A stretch of 62,502 nt of DNA from Arthrobacter sp. H-02-3 (lineage in GTDB: Bacteria; Actinomycetota; Actinomycetes; Actinomycetales; Micrococcaceae). The position numbers and the translations under genes were made by a program. The stretch is taken from positions 1-62,502 of the forward strand of contig NZ_PYUI01000026.1 of the NCBI RefSeq assembly GCF_003097355.1. The letters are read 5' to 3'. This document shows positions 15,935 to 24,410 of the stretch, in pieces (within the stretch, counting starts at the first letter, position 1; the number at the start of each line of letters is the position of its first letter). The notes below the pieces were generated by a model. That model was not told the DNA's origin and made no database searches. It was given only the letters and a program-made list of their open reading frames with translations.

Positions 15935-16732
15935 TTAGAACGGGTTCAGCAGCCGGTCCACGAACTGCCGGGTGCGTTCCTCCCGCGGGTTGCGCAGCAC
16001 GGTGTCCGGGTGGCCGCGTTCAACCACGACCCCGCCGTCCATGAAGATGACCTCGTCGGCCACCTGACGGGCGAACGCGAGCTCGTGGGTGACCACCACC
16101 ATGGTCCAGCCTTCTTCCGCCAGCTCTTTGATGACGGCCAGGACTTCGCCGACCAGCTCCGGGTCCAGGGCCGACGTCGGCTCGTCGAAGAGCAACAGCT
16201 GCGGGCGCAGGGCGAGCGCACGCACAATGCCCACACGCTGCTGCTGGCCGCCGGAGAGCTCAAACGGATAGCTGCTCTCCTTGCCGGCCAGCCCGACGCG
16301 GGCCAGGAGGTCGCGGGCTTCCTGAACCGCCTCGGCCTTGGGCCGCTTCTGCACCTGGACCGGTCCTTCGATCACGTTCTCCAGAACGGTCTTGTGCGGG
16401 AAGAGGTTGTAGTGCTGGAAGACCATGGCGCTGCGGTCCCTGAGCCCGTAGACCTGCTTTTTCGCCATCGGCGTGGAGAAGTCGACGGTCAGTTGTCCGG
16501 CGAACTCCGCGACACCGGCGTCGGGCACTTCAAGGCCGTTGAGGCAGCGCAGGACAGTCGTCTTGCCCGACCCGGACGGCCCGATCAACGTGACCACTTC
16601 GCCGCGGCGGACGTCCAGATCAATGGACTTCAGCACTTCGTGGTCGCCAAACGACTTCCGTAAACCTCGGACGGTCAGCAGTGCGGCGTCGGGGACGACC
16701 TCGACCGGGAGCGGGGTTTCAGTGGGCGACAT
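15935..16732 (-). CDS. Amino-acid (cystine-type) ABC transporter ATP-binding protein
   Basis: The 265-aa ATPase powers import by the adjacent permease. Visible motifs: Walker A GPSGSGKTT (~52-60), Q-loop VFQHYNLFPHKTVLENV, signature LSGGQQQRVGIVRAL, Walker B LLLFDEPTSALDPEL, and the H-loop VVTHELAFA. This is the polar-amino-acid importer (GlnQ/TcyN) class. ATG 16732 overlaps the permease stop by 14 nt, so translation is probably coupled. Confidence 0.95.
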   Translation of the reverse strand: MSPTETPLPVEVVPDAALLTVRGLRKSFGDHEVLKSIDLDVRRGEVVTLIGPSGSGKTTVLRCLNGLEVPDAGVAEFAGQLTVDFSTPMAKKQVYGLRDRSAMVFQHYNLFPHKTVLENVIEGPVQVQKRPKAEAVQEARDLLARVGLAGKESSYPFELSGGQQQRVGIVRALALRPQLLLFDEPTSALDPELVGEVLAVIKELAEEGWTMVVVTHELAFARQVADEVIFMDGGVVVERGHPDTVLRNPREERTRQFVDRLLNPF

Positions 16733-17384
16733 AGCGGTCCAATCTCTTCTCCAGTGCGGATTGTCCGCTGGCCAGGACGAGGCAGATGATCCAGTAGATC
16801 ACGGCGGCCTCCAGATACAGCAGCATGAATTCCTGGCTGAAAGCCGCCACTTGCTGCGCCTGGCGGAACAGCTCGGTGACCAGGATCAGTGACGCCAGCG
16901 AGGTGTCTTTGACCAGGCTGATGAAGGTGTTGGACAACGGCGGGACCGAGACCCGCGCGGCCTGCGGCAGGATAATCCGCACGAGGGTCTGACGGCGCGA
17001 CATTCCGATGGTGTGGCCGGCCTCCCACTGCCCCTTGGGAACAGAAAGAATGGCCGCCCGGATAACCTCCGCCGCATAGCCGCCCACGTTCAGGGAGAAC
17101 GCGATGATCGCACTCGGCCAGGGACTGATGGTAATTCCGACGGACGGGAGCCCGTAGAAAATGACAAACAGCTGGACCAGGAGCGGGGTCCCGCGGATGA
17201 CGGAGATGTAAATCCGGGCGACCGCCGAGACCACCCGGTTGCGGCTCAGCCGCATGAGCGCTACCAGCAGGGCCAGCAGGAGGCCCAGGCTGAATGAGGC
17301 CAGCGCCAGCGGAATGGTGCCGGCGATCGCACCCGTCAGGAGGGGGCCCAGCGAGGACCACACGAGTTCCCAATTGATGTTCAT
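16719..17384 (-). CDS. Amino-acid (cystine-type) ABC transporter permease
   Basis: A 221-aa integral membrane protein of the HisM/GlnP class with about five transmembrane segments. The cytoplasmic EAA loop that docks the ATPase reads EAGHTIGMSRRQTLVRIILP, and RGTPLLVQLFVIFYGLP is typical of polar-amino-acid permeases. It is the only permease in the cluster and probably works as a homodimer. It lies 36 nt after the binding-protein gene and overlaps the ATPase gene. Confidence 0.94.
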   Translation of the reverse strand: MNINWELVWSSLGPLLTGAIAGTIPLALASFSLGLLLALLVALMRLSRNRVVSAVARIYISVIRGTPLLVQLFVIFYGLPSVGITISPWPSAIIAFSLNVGGYAAEVIRAAILSVPKGQWEAGHTIGMSRRQTLVRIILPQAARVSVPPLSNTFISLVKDTSLASLILVTELFRQAQQVAAFSQEFMLLYLEAAVIYWIICLVLASGQSALEKRLDRYVAH

Positions 17385-17420
17385 GCCCGGACGCGGCGTT
17401 CCTCGGCGGTCTCCACCGGG

Positions 17421-18242
17421 CTACTTCGAGACGTCGGCGTCGAAGTACTTCTGGGAAATCTTGGCCAGGGTGCCGTCGGCCGCGAGCTCGCCGAGGGCCT
17501 TGTTGATGGCGTCGGTCAGGCTGGTTGATCCCTTGCGCAGGGCGAAGGCGCTCAGCGACTTGTCGGTGGTCTCGGCGGCAATCTTGATGGTGTCGTCGTG
17601 GGACGTCTTCTGGGAGTCGAGGTACGTCAGTTTGTCGTTGATGGTGGCATCGACACGGCCCTGCTTGAGCAGCGTGATCGCCTGCGCCCACCCCTCCACG
17701 GCCTCGACGTTCGCGCCGCTCTGCTGCGCCAGCTTGTACCAGTTGCTCGTCAGGGACTGCGCCGTCGTCTTGCCGTGCAGGCTGTCGAAGGACGTAATGC
17801 TGTTGTTGTCGGCCTTGGTGACAATGACGCCGGTGCTCACCGTGTAGGGAGTGGAGAAGTCGTACTTCGCCTTGCGTTCGTCCGTGATGGAAATCTGGTT
17901 CGCGACGACGTCGAACCGTTTGGCGTCGAGGCCGGCGAAGATGGCGTCGAACTGCGTTTCCTGGAAGGCCGGCTTGACGCCCAGCTTGTCGGCGACGGCG
18001 TTGATGATCTCCACGTCATAGCCGGTCAGTTCGCCGCTGCCGTTGGCGTGGAACGTGAACGGCTTGTAAGTGCCTTCCGTGCCGACCTTCAGCACGCCGG
18101 CGCTCTTGACGTCACTCAAGGAGGTGTCTGCGCCGGCCGCCGGCGCCGAGCTGGACGGGGCTGTGGACGCCGACCCGCACCCCGCCAGGGCGAGTCCTGC
18201 TGCGGCAATGAGGCCAATTACGGAAAGTCGTGTGCGCTTCAT
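17421..18242 (-). CDS. Cystine-type amino-acid ABC transporter substrate-binding lipoprotein
   Basis: A 273-aa extracellular binding protein. It has a lipoprotein signal peptide with lipobox LALAGC (lipidated Cys ~22) and a solute-binding family 3 fold. The segments YKPFTFH, ELTGYDVEIINAV, RFDVVANQISITDERK, PYTVSTGVIV and GKTTAQSLTSNW closely resemble the TcyA/FliY cystine-binding group, so cystine is the likeliest ligand (inferred). First gene of the binding protein-permease-ATPase operon. Confidence 0.92.
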   Translation of the reverse strand: MKRTRLSVIGLIAAAGLALAGCGSASTAPSSSAPAAGADTSLSDVKSAGVLKVGTEGTYKPFTFHANGSGELTGYDVEIINAVADKLGVKPAFQETQFDAIFAGLDAKRFDVVANQISITDERKAKYDFSTPYTVSTGVIVTKADNNSITSFDSLHGKTTAQSLTSNWYKLAQQSGANVEAVEGWAQAITLLKQGRVDATINDKLTYLDSQKTSHDDTIKIAAETTDKSLSAFALRKGSTSLTDAINKALGELAADGTLAKISQKYFDADVSK

Positions 18243-18431
18243 GATGGTCCTTCGTCGTGGAGCCGGAAAAGGCCTTCCAGCTAAGCTGCGGGGCGGCCGT
18301 CTCCTAGCGACGATAGCAAGGACCGGCCCGGGGTGGAGACCCTAAATGACGGTATGTGACGAGCGTTCATGAGACGGTCTTGACGGATACGGCCGCTACG
18401 GGCACTGAAGCTATTGGGGGTAAAACGGGTA

Positions 18432-18464
18432 CAAGAAAGGGAACCACCGTTTCCGGTGGTTCCC
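18432..18464 (-). terminator. Terminator after tRNA-Ala copy 1
   Basis: Inverted repeat with 11-nt arms (18439-18449 and 18454-18464) followed on the minus strand by a T-rich stretch, just downstream of the tRNA-Ala gene at 18473-18545. Confidence 0.85.
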
Positions 18465-18472
18465 TTAGTTGG

Positions 18473-18545
18473 TGGAGCTGAGGGGACTCGAACCCCTGAC
18501 CCCCTGCATGCCATGCAGGTGCGCTACCAGCTGCGCCACAGCCCC
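18473..18545 (-). tRNA. tRNA-Ala(GGC), copy 1
   Basis: A 73-nt cloverleaf. The acceptor stem carries the G3-U70 wobble pair that marks tRNA-Ala; the anticodon stem CCTGC/GCAGG encloses loop ATGGCAT, giving anticodon GGC. Discriminator base is A. CCA is not fully encoded. The sequence is identical to the second copy 154 nt upstream. Confidence 0.97.
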
Positions 18546-18610
18546 TCATTTGCTTCGCAAGTTCCGTCCTCGCTGAAGCAACCTGAATAGCCTAAACCAC
18601 AATCGCCGTC

Positions 18611-18626
18611 CGCGCCAATTGGCGCG
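18611..18626. other. 16-bp perfect palindrome between the two tRNA-Ala genes
   Basis: CGCGCCAATTGGCGCG is a perfect palindrome in the spacer between the tRNA genes. It may be a protein-binding site; function unknown. Confidence 0.6.
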
Positions 18627-18654
18627 CTGAACCGTCATGTTTCTGCCCACAGGC

Positions 18655-18693
18655 ATAAAAAAATCCGCCGGAATCTTTCGATTCCGGCGGATT
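18655..18693 (-). terminator. Terminator after tRNA-Ala copy 2
   Basis: Perfect 14-bp stem (arms 18662-18675 and 18680-18693), 4-nt loop, followed on the minus strand by seven consecutive T. A textbook intrinsic terminator, so each tRNA-Ala copy has its own terminator. Confidence 0.93.
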
Positions 18694-18699
18694 CTCCGG

Positions 18700-18772
18700 T
18701 GGAGCTGAGGGGACTCGAACCCCTGACCCCCTGCATGCCATGCAGGTGCGCTACCAGCTGCGCCACAGCCCC
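18700..18772 (-). tRNA. tRNA-Ala(GGC), copy 2
   Basis: Identical over all 73 nt to the gene at 18473-18545: G3-U70 pair, anticodon GGC, discriminator A. It lies downstream of rsfS on the same strand and has its own strong terminator. Confidence 0.97.
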
Positions 18773-18939
18773 GAATTTTCGCTGCTCCGACCACCTCTAC
18801 CGAGGTGTAAAGTTCCGGTTTCTTTGTCCGGATCTCTCCGAAGCAACTCAAATATCTTAGAACAGCCCTTCCGAAAATTCCAAATCGGGCATATTCGGCT
18901 CTGTTCAGCTTCCGGCGGCCTGGCCGGTGCGCGGGGTTG

Positions 18940-19341
18940 CTACTCGGCGTCGGTGGCTGCGGTGGCCTTGGCGGAGGCGTCGTCGCCGAGCTGGAGGTCG
19001 ACGACGGGGCAGTCCTTCCAGAGGCGTTCGAGGGCGTAGAAGACGCGGTCTTCCTCGTGCTGGACGTGGATGACGACGTCCGAGTAGTCCAGCAGCACCC
19101 AGCGCCCGCCGGAGCGGCCTTCGCGGCGGACGGGCTTCTGGTCAAACTTGGCGAGCTCGTCCTCGATGCCGTCCACGATCGCGTTGACCTGGCGTTCGCT
19201 GGGTGCCGAGGCGATGAGGAAAACGTCGGCCAGGGCGAGCCGTTCGCTGACGTCCAGGGCCACGATGTCCTCGGCAAGCTTCTCCGAGGCAGCGCGGGCT
19301 GCGTGGCGGGCGGTGGTGATGGATGAATCGGTTGCAGTCAC
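18940..19341 (-). CDS. rsfS: Ribosome silencing factor RsfS
   Basis: Binds ribosomal protein uL14 and blocks 30S-50S joining when nutrients are low. The 133-aa protein shows the family core: KLAEDIVALDVSERLALADV (~21-40), FLIASAPSERQVNAIVDGIE, GRWVLLDYSDVVIHVQHEE and YALERLWKDCP. A short variable Ala-rich tail follows. It is the last protein gene of the rplU-to-rsfS series, downstream of nadD as in most actinobacteria. Confidence 0.96.
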   Translation of the reverse strand: MTATDSSITTARHAARAASEKLAEDIVALDVSERLALADVFLIASAPSERQVNAIVDGIEDELAKFDQKPVRREGRSGGRWVLLDYSDVVIHVQHEEDRVFYALERLWKDCPVVDLQLGDDASAKATAATDAE

Positions 19342-19532
19342 GGGACTCCTTGTAGTGATGAAAATTCTTGTGATGAAACTTTGTGGTCAAAGCTGAACTG
19401 AAAAGCTGAACTGAAAAATCCGGGCTGAGGAAGCGCCGGTGGTGGAGGCTGCATTCGAACGCTGCGGGGACAACGGGCCTCGTGACTGGAACGCTCCCCT
19501 GCGCTGACGGCCTCGCGCGGACGGCACCGGGC

Positions 19533-20717
19533 CTAGTGGGCCAGCCCGGTGACAATCAGCGTGATGCCGGCGATGAGCGCGACGATCCCCAGAGCCAGGA
19601 CGCCAAGCTGGATCATGCGCAGGCGCCGGGCCCGGCCCAGACCCGCGGTCGCCGCATCCAGGGGATCCAGGCCATAGGCGGCATTCGCGGCCACGGGCTC
19701 CCCGCCCACCAGGCTCTCGTCGGTCTCCCCCGCAGCATTCGCAGCCGCGGCTGATGGCTTGACCGTTCCTGCCTTGGCGGCAGCTTCCGCCCGGGCCAGC
19801 ACGCCTGCCCGGCCGGCGGCAGGACTGGCGGCCCGCTGGCGGGACAGTCCGGGGCGCCGGAGGCCGGGTTTCCGTGGTGCGTCCACCCGGGGACCCGGGT
19901 TGGTGACCACCGGAACATACGACGTGGCAGGGCGCTTCATGACGGGCCGCTCCACGCCGGGAACCTTCTCGAATTCCAAAGGTGTGACCATGGCCAGATT
20001 GTTGGCTGTGGTGGGATCGTTGCGAGGCGCCGCGGGCTGGCTGTTTTGTTCTGCGAGCTTCTGCTTGGCGGCGGCACGGCGGTTAAGGATCGCAACGCGT
20101 TCAGCCAAGGCGATCTGCTCGGCCAGAACGGCCGGATCGACGGCGTCGGGATCCGTGGCCGTGATGTGCTCCATCTTCGCCATCTGGTTCAGGGCCTGCG
20201 CCGCGAGGAGCTCGCGCGCGGCCAGCGCCTGCTCCACCGTCATGCCGTCGGGCGTCTTGCCGCCGGCGCCCTTAGGGGCGGCGTCTTTAGGGGCAGCGTC
20301 CTTCTGCTGGGCGGCGTCCTTCTGAGCAGCATCCTTGCCGGACGGGGAAACCACCGGGGTGGCCCGGGTCCGCGGTGAGGCCGGGACAATGGTGTTGGCC
20401 TGGGTGGCCGGGGCGGTTTCGGCGGCCAGCTGCAGGAGCCGCAGCTGGCGTCGCGTGGGCGGTCCGCCCCCGGCGAGGTGGCCTTCCTTTTCAGCGAGTT
20501 CCTTAATGGTGCGCAGCGCAGCACGGTCCCGGGCGCGGACCTGGGAGGACCGCTCCTCGCCGGCGCCCACAGAGTCCACGGGAGCGTCGGCTACCCGGCG
20601 CATGCGGCCGGTGGTTTCGGCCTCTGTCGGCTCGTCCGGTGCCGCGGTGTCCAGGCGTTCATCTCTGGCCTGCCGAAGTTCGCGGCGGCTGCGGATGGGA
20701 GGCTGTTCCTGACTCAT
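19533..20717 (-). CDS. Hypothetical disordered protein with C-terminal membrane anchor
   Basis: A 394-aa protein with no recognised domain. The N-terminus is highly charged (RSRRELRQARDERLD). The middle is low-complexity, with KDAAQ/KDAAP repeats near 128-150, then a predicted helical EQIALAERVAILNRRAAAKQK segment. Pro/Arg-rich stretches follow, and a single C-terminal transmembrane helix (LGVLALGIVALIAGITLIV) lies near the end. It would be tail-anchored with the bulk in the cytoplasm. It starts 7 nt after nadD ends, so it is in the nadD-rsfS operon. Function unknown. Confidence 0.75.
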   Translation of the reverse strand: MSQEQPPIRSRRELRQARDERLDTAAPDEPTEAETTGRMRRVADAPVDSVGAGEERSSQVRARDRAALRTIKELAEKEGHLAGGGPPTRRQLRLLQLAAETAPATQANTIVPASPRTRATPVVSPSGKDAAQKDAAQQKDAAPKDAAPKGAGGKTPDGMTVEQALAARELLAAQALNQMAKMEHITATDPDAVDPAVLAEQIALAERVAILNRRAAAKQKLAEQNSQPAAPRNDPTTANNLAMVTPLEFEKVPGVERPVMKRPATSYVPVVTNPGPRVDAPRKPGLRRPGLSRQRAASPAAGRAGVLARAEAAAKAGTVKPSAAAANAAGETDESLVGGEPVAANAAYGLDPLDAATAGLGRARRLRMIQLGVLALGIVALIAGITLIVTGLAH

Positions 20718-20724
20718 GGCAAAC

Positions 20725-21480
20725 TCATTCAGTGCTGGCTGGTTGGGTTATCTCGAAGGCTGGATCATGCTGTGCCGGGTCAAGCCCTGCCGCGTCGTTT
20801 CCGGCATTGTTAGTCCCGATGTTGTTGGTTCCGGCGTTGCTGTTCCCGGCGTGTCGGCTGTCGAGGCGGACCGCCTCGCGGGGAGCGTCATACAGGCCAT
20901 ACTTTGCGATGTATTGGACCACCCCGTCCGGCACGAGATACCAGACGGGATTTCCTTCGGCCACCCGGGTGCGGCAATCCGTGGAGGAAATGGCCATGGC
21001 CGGAACCTCGAGGAGGCTGACGTCCTTGCGGCCCATGCCGTCCAGGACGTGTCCGGGACGGGTTACGCCCACGAAATGCGCGAGGGACCAGAGTTCATCG
21101 ATGTCTTTCCACGACAAAATCTGGGCCAGCGCGTCCGCGCCGGTGATGAAGAAGAGATCGGCATCGGGGCGCAGCGTACGGAGGTCGCGCAGGGTGTCGA
21201 TCGTGTAGGTCGGGCCCGGCCGGTCCACGTCCACGCGGCTCACGGTGAAACGGGGGTTCGAGGCCGTGGCGATGACAGTCATGAGGTACCGGTGCTCGGC
21301 TTCGCTGACTTTCTTGGCCATCTTCTGCCAAGGCTGGCCGGTGGGAACAAACACGACTTCGTCGAGCTCGAACTTTGCCGCGACCTCGCTGGCCGCGACA
21401 AGGTGTCCGTGATGGATGGGATCGAACGTGCCGCCCATCACACCCAGACGCAGGCGGCGCTGGGCGCCGCGCTGCCTCAT
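20725..21480 (-). CDS. nadD: Nicotinate-nucleotide adenylyltransferase
   Basis: Joins ATP and nicotinate mononucleotide to deamido-NAD in NAD synthesis. The nucleotidyltransferase motif GGTFDPIHHGHL (~16-27) and the ISSTDCRTR motif (~174-182) are intact. The catalytic core ends near residue 205. The C-terminus has an unusual Asn/Ala/Gly-rich extension with AGTNNIGTNNAGN-type repeats that is not needed for the fold. The start at 21480 gives MRQRGAQRRLRLGVMGG; an internal start nearer the motif is possible. Confidence 0.95.
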   Translation of the reverse strand: MRQRGAQRRLRLGVMGGTFDPIHHGHLVAASEVAAKFELDEVVFVPTGQPWQKMAKKVSEAEHRYLMTVIATASNPRFTVSRVDVDRPGPTYTIDTLRDLRTLRPDADLFFITGADALAQILSWKDIDELWSLAHFVGVTRPGHVLDGMGRKDVSLLEVPAMAISSTDCRTRVAEGNPVWYLVPDGVVQYIAKYGLYDAPREAVRLDSRHAGNSNAGTNNIGTNNAGNDAAGLDPAQHDPAFEITQPASTE

Positions 21481-21493
21481 GGTGGCGGAAATA

Positions 21494-21733
21494 TTAGTGA
21501 CCCTGGCCGTGGTCGTGCTTGTTCGGGTGCTGGCGGTGCGGATCCGAGTGCTCCTCGACGGCCTCGTGGCGACGGCCCAGGTTGGAGTAGGACAGCGTGA
21601 TCAGCAGCAGGACCACCAGGACCGCGAACATGGAGCCGCCAATGACAAACGGCGGTGCGATGAGCGGCGCGAGCTCCTCGTTGGCTGATGCGCCGGCTGC
21701 GGCGACGAAAGTGGCGATCTGCTGCGACAGCAT
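21494..21733 (-). CDS. Small single-pass membrane protein (79 aa)
   Basis: A 79-aa protein with one transmembrane helix (FVIGGSMFAVLVVLLLITLS, ~29-48) and a His-rich cytoplasmic tail ending HPNKHDHGQGH. No known function. ATG 21733 is chosen over an upstream TTG because GGGGAG sits 3-4 nt before it. It lies between proA and nadD on the same strand; the His-rich tail could bind metal, which is speculative. Confidence 0.75.
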   Translation of the reverse strand: MLSQQIATFVAAAGASANEELAPLIAPPFVIGGSMFAVLVVLLLITLSYSNLGRRHEAVEEHSDPHRQHPNKHDHGQGH

Positions 21734-21813
21734 GTTCTCCCCTAGTGAGTTCAAAATGTGACGACGGCGGAGGTGTCCGCCGTCCCGGTCTTCCGTTCCA
21801 TGTTACAGCGTCG

Positions 21814-23208
21814 CTAGCCCCGGATCTGGCCCTCGCCCTGCACGATCCACTTCGTGGTGGTCAGCTCGGTCAGTCCCATGGGGCCGCGGGCATGCAGTTT
21901 CTGGGTGGAAATCCCCACCTCGGCGCCGAGGCCGAGCTCTCCGCCGTCAGTGAAGCGGGTGGAGGCGTTCACGATCACGGCCGCCGAGTCGACGTCGGCG
22001 ATGAAGCGTTCGGCGTTGGCGAGGTCGTTGGTCAGGATCGCTTCCGTGTGGCCCGTGGACCATGTGCGGATGTGCCGGACGGCCTCGTCCAGGCTGTCCA
22101 CCATGGCCACGGCCAGGTCCAGGTCCATGTATTCGGTGGCCCAGTCTTCGTCCGTGGCCGGGACGGTTTCGATCGACGCCGGCAGCGCGGCGCGGACGCG
22201 CTGGTCCACGTGGAGGGTGACCCCGGCGGCCCGCAGGGCGGCGGCGACGGCCGGCAGGACGGTGGACTTGGAGTGCACCAGGAGCGTTTCGACGGTGTTG
22301 CAGACGCTCGGCCGCTGGGTCTTGGCGTTGAGGAGGATGTCCACGGACATCTCCTCGCCGGCGGACGCATCCAGGAAAATGTGGACGTTGCCCTCACCGG
22401 TTTCGATGACCGGTACGGAGGAGTTCGTCACCACGGCCTGGATGAGCTGGCGCCCGCCGCGGGGAATGAGGACGTCCACCCGGCCGCGCGCCCGCATGAG
22501 CGCGTTGGCGCCGTCGCGGCCGTACTGGTCCACGGTCTGGACGGCGTCGGCGGGCAGGCCCACCGATTCCAGGGCATCGCGGAGGATCGTGACGAGGGCC
22601 GCGTTGGTCGCAGCCGCAGCGGAACCGCCGCGCAGGATCACGGCGTTGCCGCTCTTGAGGGCGAGGCCGGCGATATCCACGGTGACGTTGGGGCGGGCCT
22701 CGTAGATCGCGGCCACCACACCCATGGGCACGTTGATCTGGCGGAGGCGGAGCCCGTTGGGCAGCGTCTGGCCGCGAACCACGTTCCCTACGGGGTCCGG
22801 CAGCGTGGCGAGGTTCTCCAGTGCCGCGGCCAGGGCCGTGATGCGTGCATCGCTCAAGGTCAGGCGGTCCAGGAGGGCGGCACCGGTGCCGTTGGCCCGG
22901 CCGGCCGCGACATCCTTGGCGTTGGCGGCCAGGATCTGGTTCTTGTGCTCCAGCAGCGCCTTGCCGATGGCGCGCAGGCCGCGGTCCTTCCACGCCCGGT
23001 TCGCGTGCGCCATCTTGCGGGCAGCTTTACGTGAACGGTCGGCGATCGCATGGACGGCAGCTTCGACCTCCGCTGCCGTGGCCGGGGCTCCTGCGGGTGC
23101 CGGATCCGGCGCCGCGGCGAACCCCTGGGCGGGCACGGTGGTGCCGGCAGAGTTCTCAGCAGGCAGGTCGTCAGAAGGCAGGGCGGCGGAAGTCAGGGCC
23201 TCAGTCAT
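21814..23208 (-). CDS. proA: Glutamate-5-semialdehyde dehydrogenase (gamma-glutamyl phosphate reductase)
   Basis: Second step of proline synthesis: NADPH-dependent reduction of glutamyl-5-phosphate. The 464-aa protein belongs to the ALDH superfamily, with the catalytic Cys in QRPSVCNTVETLL, the NADP-site region YEARPNVTVDIAGLALKSGN, and the C-terminal GLGAEVGISTQKLHARGPMG. The N-terminal ~45 residues are an Ala/Pro-rich extension not found in short homologues. It follows proB with a 26-nt gap. Confidence 0.97.
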   Translation of the reverse strand: MTEALTSAALPSDDLPAENSAGTTVPAQGFAAAPDPAPAGAPATAAEVEAAVHAIADRSRKAARKMAHANRAWKDRGLRAIGKALLEHKNQILAANAKDVAAGRANGTGAALLDRLTLSDARITALAAALENLATLPDPVGNVVRGQTLPNGLRLRQINVPMGVVAAIYEARPNVTVDIAGLALKSGNAVILRGGSAAAATNAALVTILRDALESVGLPADAVQTVDQYGRDGANALMRARGRVDVLIPRGGRQLIQAVVTNSSVPVIETGEGNVHIFLDASAGEEMSVDILLNAKTQRPSVCNTVETLLVHSKSTVLPAVAAALRAAGVTLHVDQRVRAALPASIETVPATDEDWATEYMDLDLAVAMVDSLDEAVRHIRTWSTGHTEAILTNDLANAERFIADVDSAAVIVNASTRFTDGGELGLGAEVGISTQKLHARGPMGLTELTTTKWIVQGEGQIRG

Positions 23209-23234
23209 ACGTCCAGTTTAGGCGAGCGGTGAAC

Positions 23235-24410
23235 CTAGACCAGCACCAGATCGTCAACATGAACAACTTCGCGGTCATATCCGCGACCCAGTGCCTTGCC
23301 CAGCTCGCGCGTGGAGCGGCCCAGCATTTGGGGCAGTTCGGCGGCGGAATAGTTCACGAGCCCGCGCGCAATCACGGTGTTGTCGGTCGAGACCATCTCC
23401 ACGGCATCGCCGGCCTCGAAATGGCCCCGCACGGCGGCGATCCCCGCCGGCAACAGTGAGGTGTGGCGGTCGCGGACGGCCTTGACCGCGCCGTCGTCGA
23501 GCACCAGAGTGCCCTGCACGGACGCCAGGTGGGCCAGCCACAGGAGCCGGATGGGTTTGCGGGAGCCGTTGACGGAGAACCATGTTCCCACGTCCTCCCC
23601 TGCCAGCGCGGCGGCCGCATTCCGTGTGGAGGTGACCAGGGCGTGGATGCCCGAACCGGCGGCGATGCTGGCGGCCTCGACCTTGGTGACCATGCCGCCC
23701 GTGCCCACGCCGGCTTTTCCGGTGCTGCCGATCGAGATGCCGTCGAGGTCGTGCGGGCCGGAAACGTGCGGAATCCGCTTGGCGCCGTGCGACGGCGGGC
23801 CGTCGTAGAGGGAGTCGACGTCGGAGAGCAGCACCAGCGCGTCGGCGCGGACCAGGTGCGCCACGAGGGCGGCGAGGCGGTCGTTGTCGCCGAAGCGGAT
23901 CTCATGGGTGGCCACGGTGTCGTTTTCGTTGACCACCGGGACGACGCCAAGGTTCAGCAGCCGGTCCAGCGCGCGGAACGCGTTGGTGTGCTGGCTGCGC
24001 CGCATGAAGTCATCAGCGGTCAGAAGCACCTGGCTGACGGTCACCCCGTGCGCCCCGAACGCGTGCGTGTAGCGGGCCATCAGCAGGCCCTGGCCCACGC
24101 TGGCGGCTGCCTGCTGGGTGGCGAGGTCGCGCGGGCGCTTCTCAAGTCCCAGCGGCGCGAGCCCGGCCGCAATCGCACCGGAGGAGACCAGGATGATCTC
24201 CGCGCCCGCGTTGCGCTTGTGCGCCAGGGCGTCGGCGAGGCCGGTCAGGGCCTCTTCCGAGATCCCGCCCTTGATGGACGTCAGCGAGGACGAGCCCACT
24301 TTGACGACGATCCGGCGGGCCCCGGACAGCGCGGTACGGTCGGGTGCCTTGAGGGTCTGCGCTTTGAGGTTGTGAGGCGTGAGGTGCCCGACGACGGTCT
24401 TACTCGTCAT
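23235..24410 (-). CDS. proB: Glutamate 5-kinase
   Basis: First step of proline synthesis, phosphorylating glutamate. The ~391-aa protein has the amino-acid kinase domain (IVVKVGSSSLT near 34, LVSSGAIAAGL, NENDTVA) and a C-terminal PUA domain (GDAVEMVSTDNTVIARGLVN to DREVVHVDDLVLV). ATG 24410 (MTSKTVVGHL) overlaps the end of obgE by 11 nt, pointing to coupled translation. Feedback inhibition by proline is usual for this family. Confidence 0.96.
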   Translation of the reverse strand: MTSKTVVGHLTPHNLKAQTLKAPDRTALSGARRIVVKVGSSSLTSIKGGISEEALTGLADALAHKRNAGAEIILVSSGAIAAGLAPLGLEKRPRDLATQQAAASVGQGLLMARYTHAFGAHGVTVSQVLLTADDFMRRSQHTNAFRALDRLLNLGVVPVVNENDTVATHEIRFGDNDRLAALVAHLVRADALVLLSDVDSLYDGPPSHGAKRIPHVSGPHDLDGISIGSTGKAGVGTGGMVTKVEAASIAAGSGIHALVTSTRNAAAALAGEDVGTWFSVNGSRKPIRLLWLAHLASVQGTLVLDDGAVKAVRDRHTSLLPAGIAAVRGHFEAGDAVEMVSTDNTVIARGLVNYSAAELPQMLGRSTRELGKALGRGYDREVVHVDDLVLV

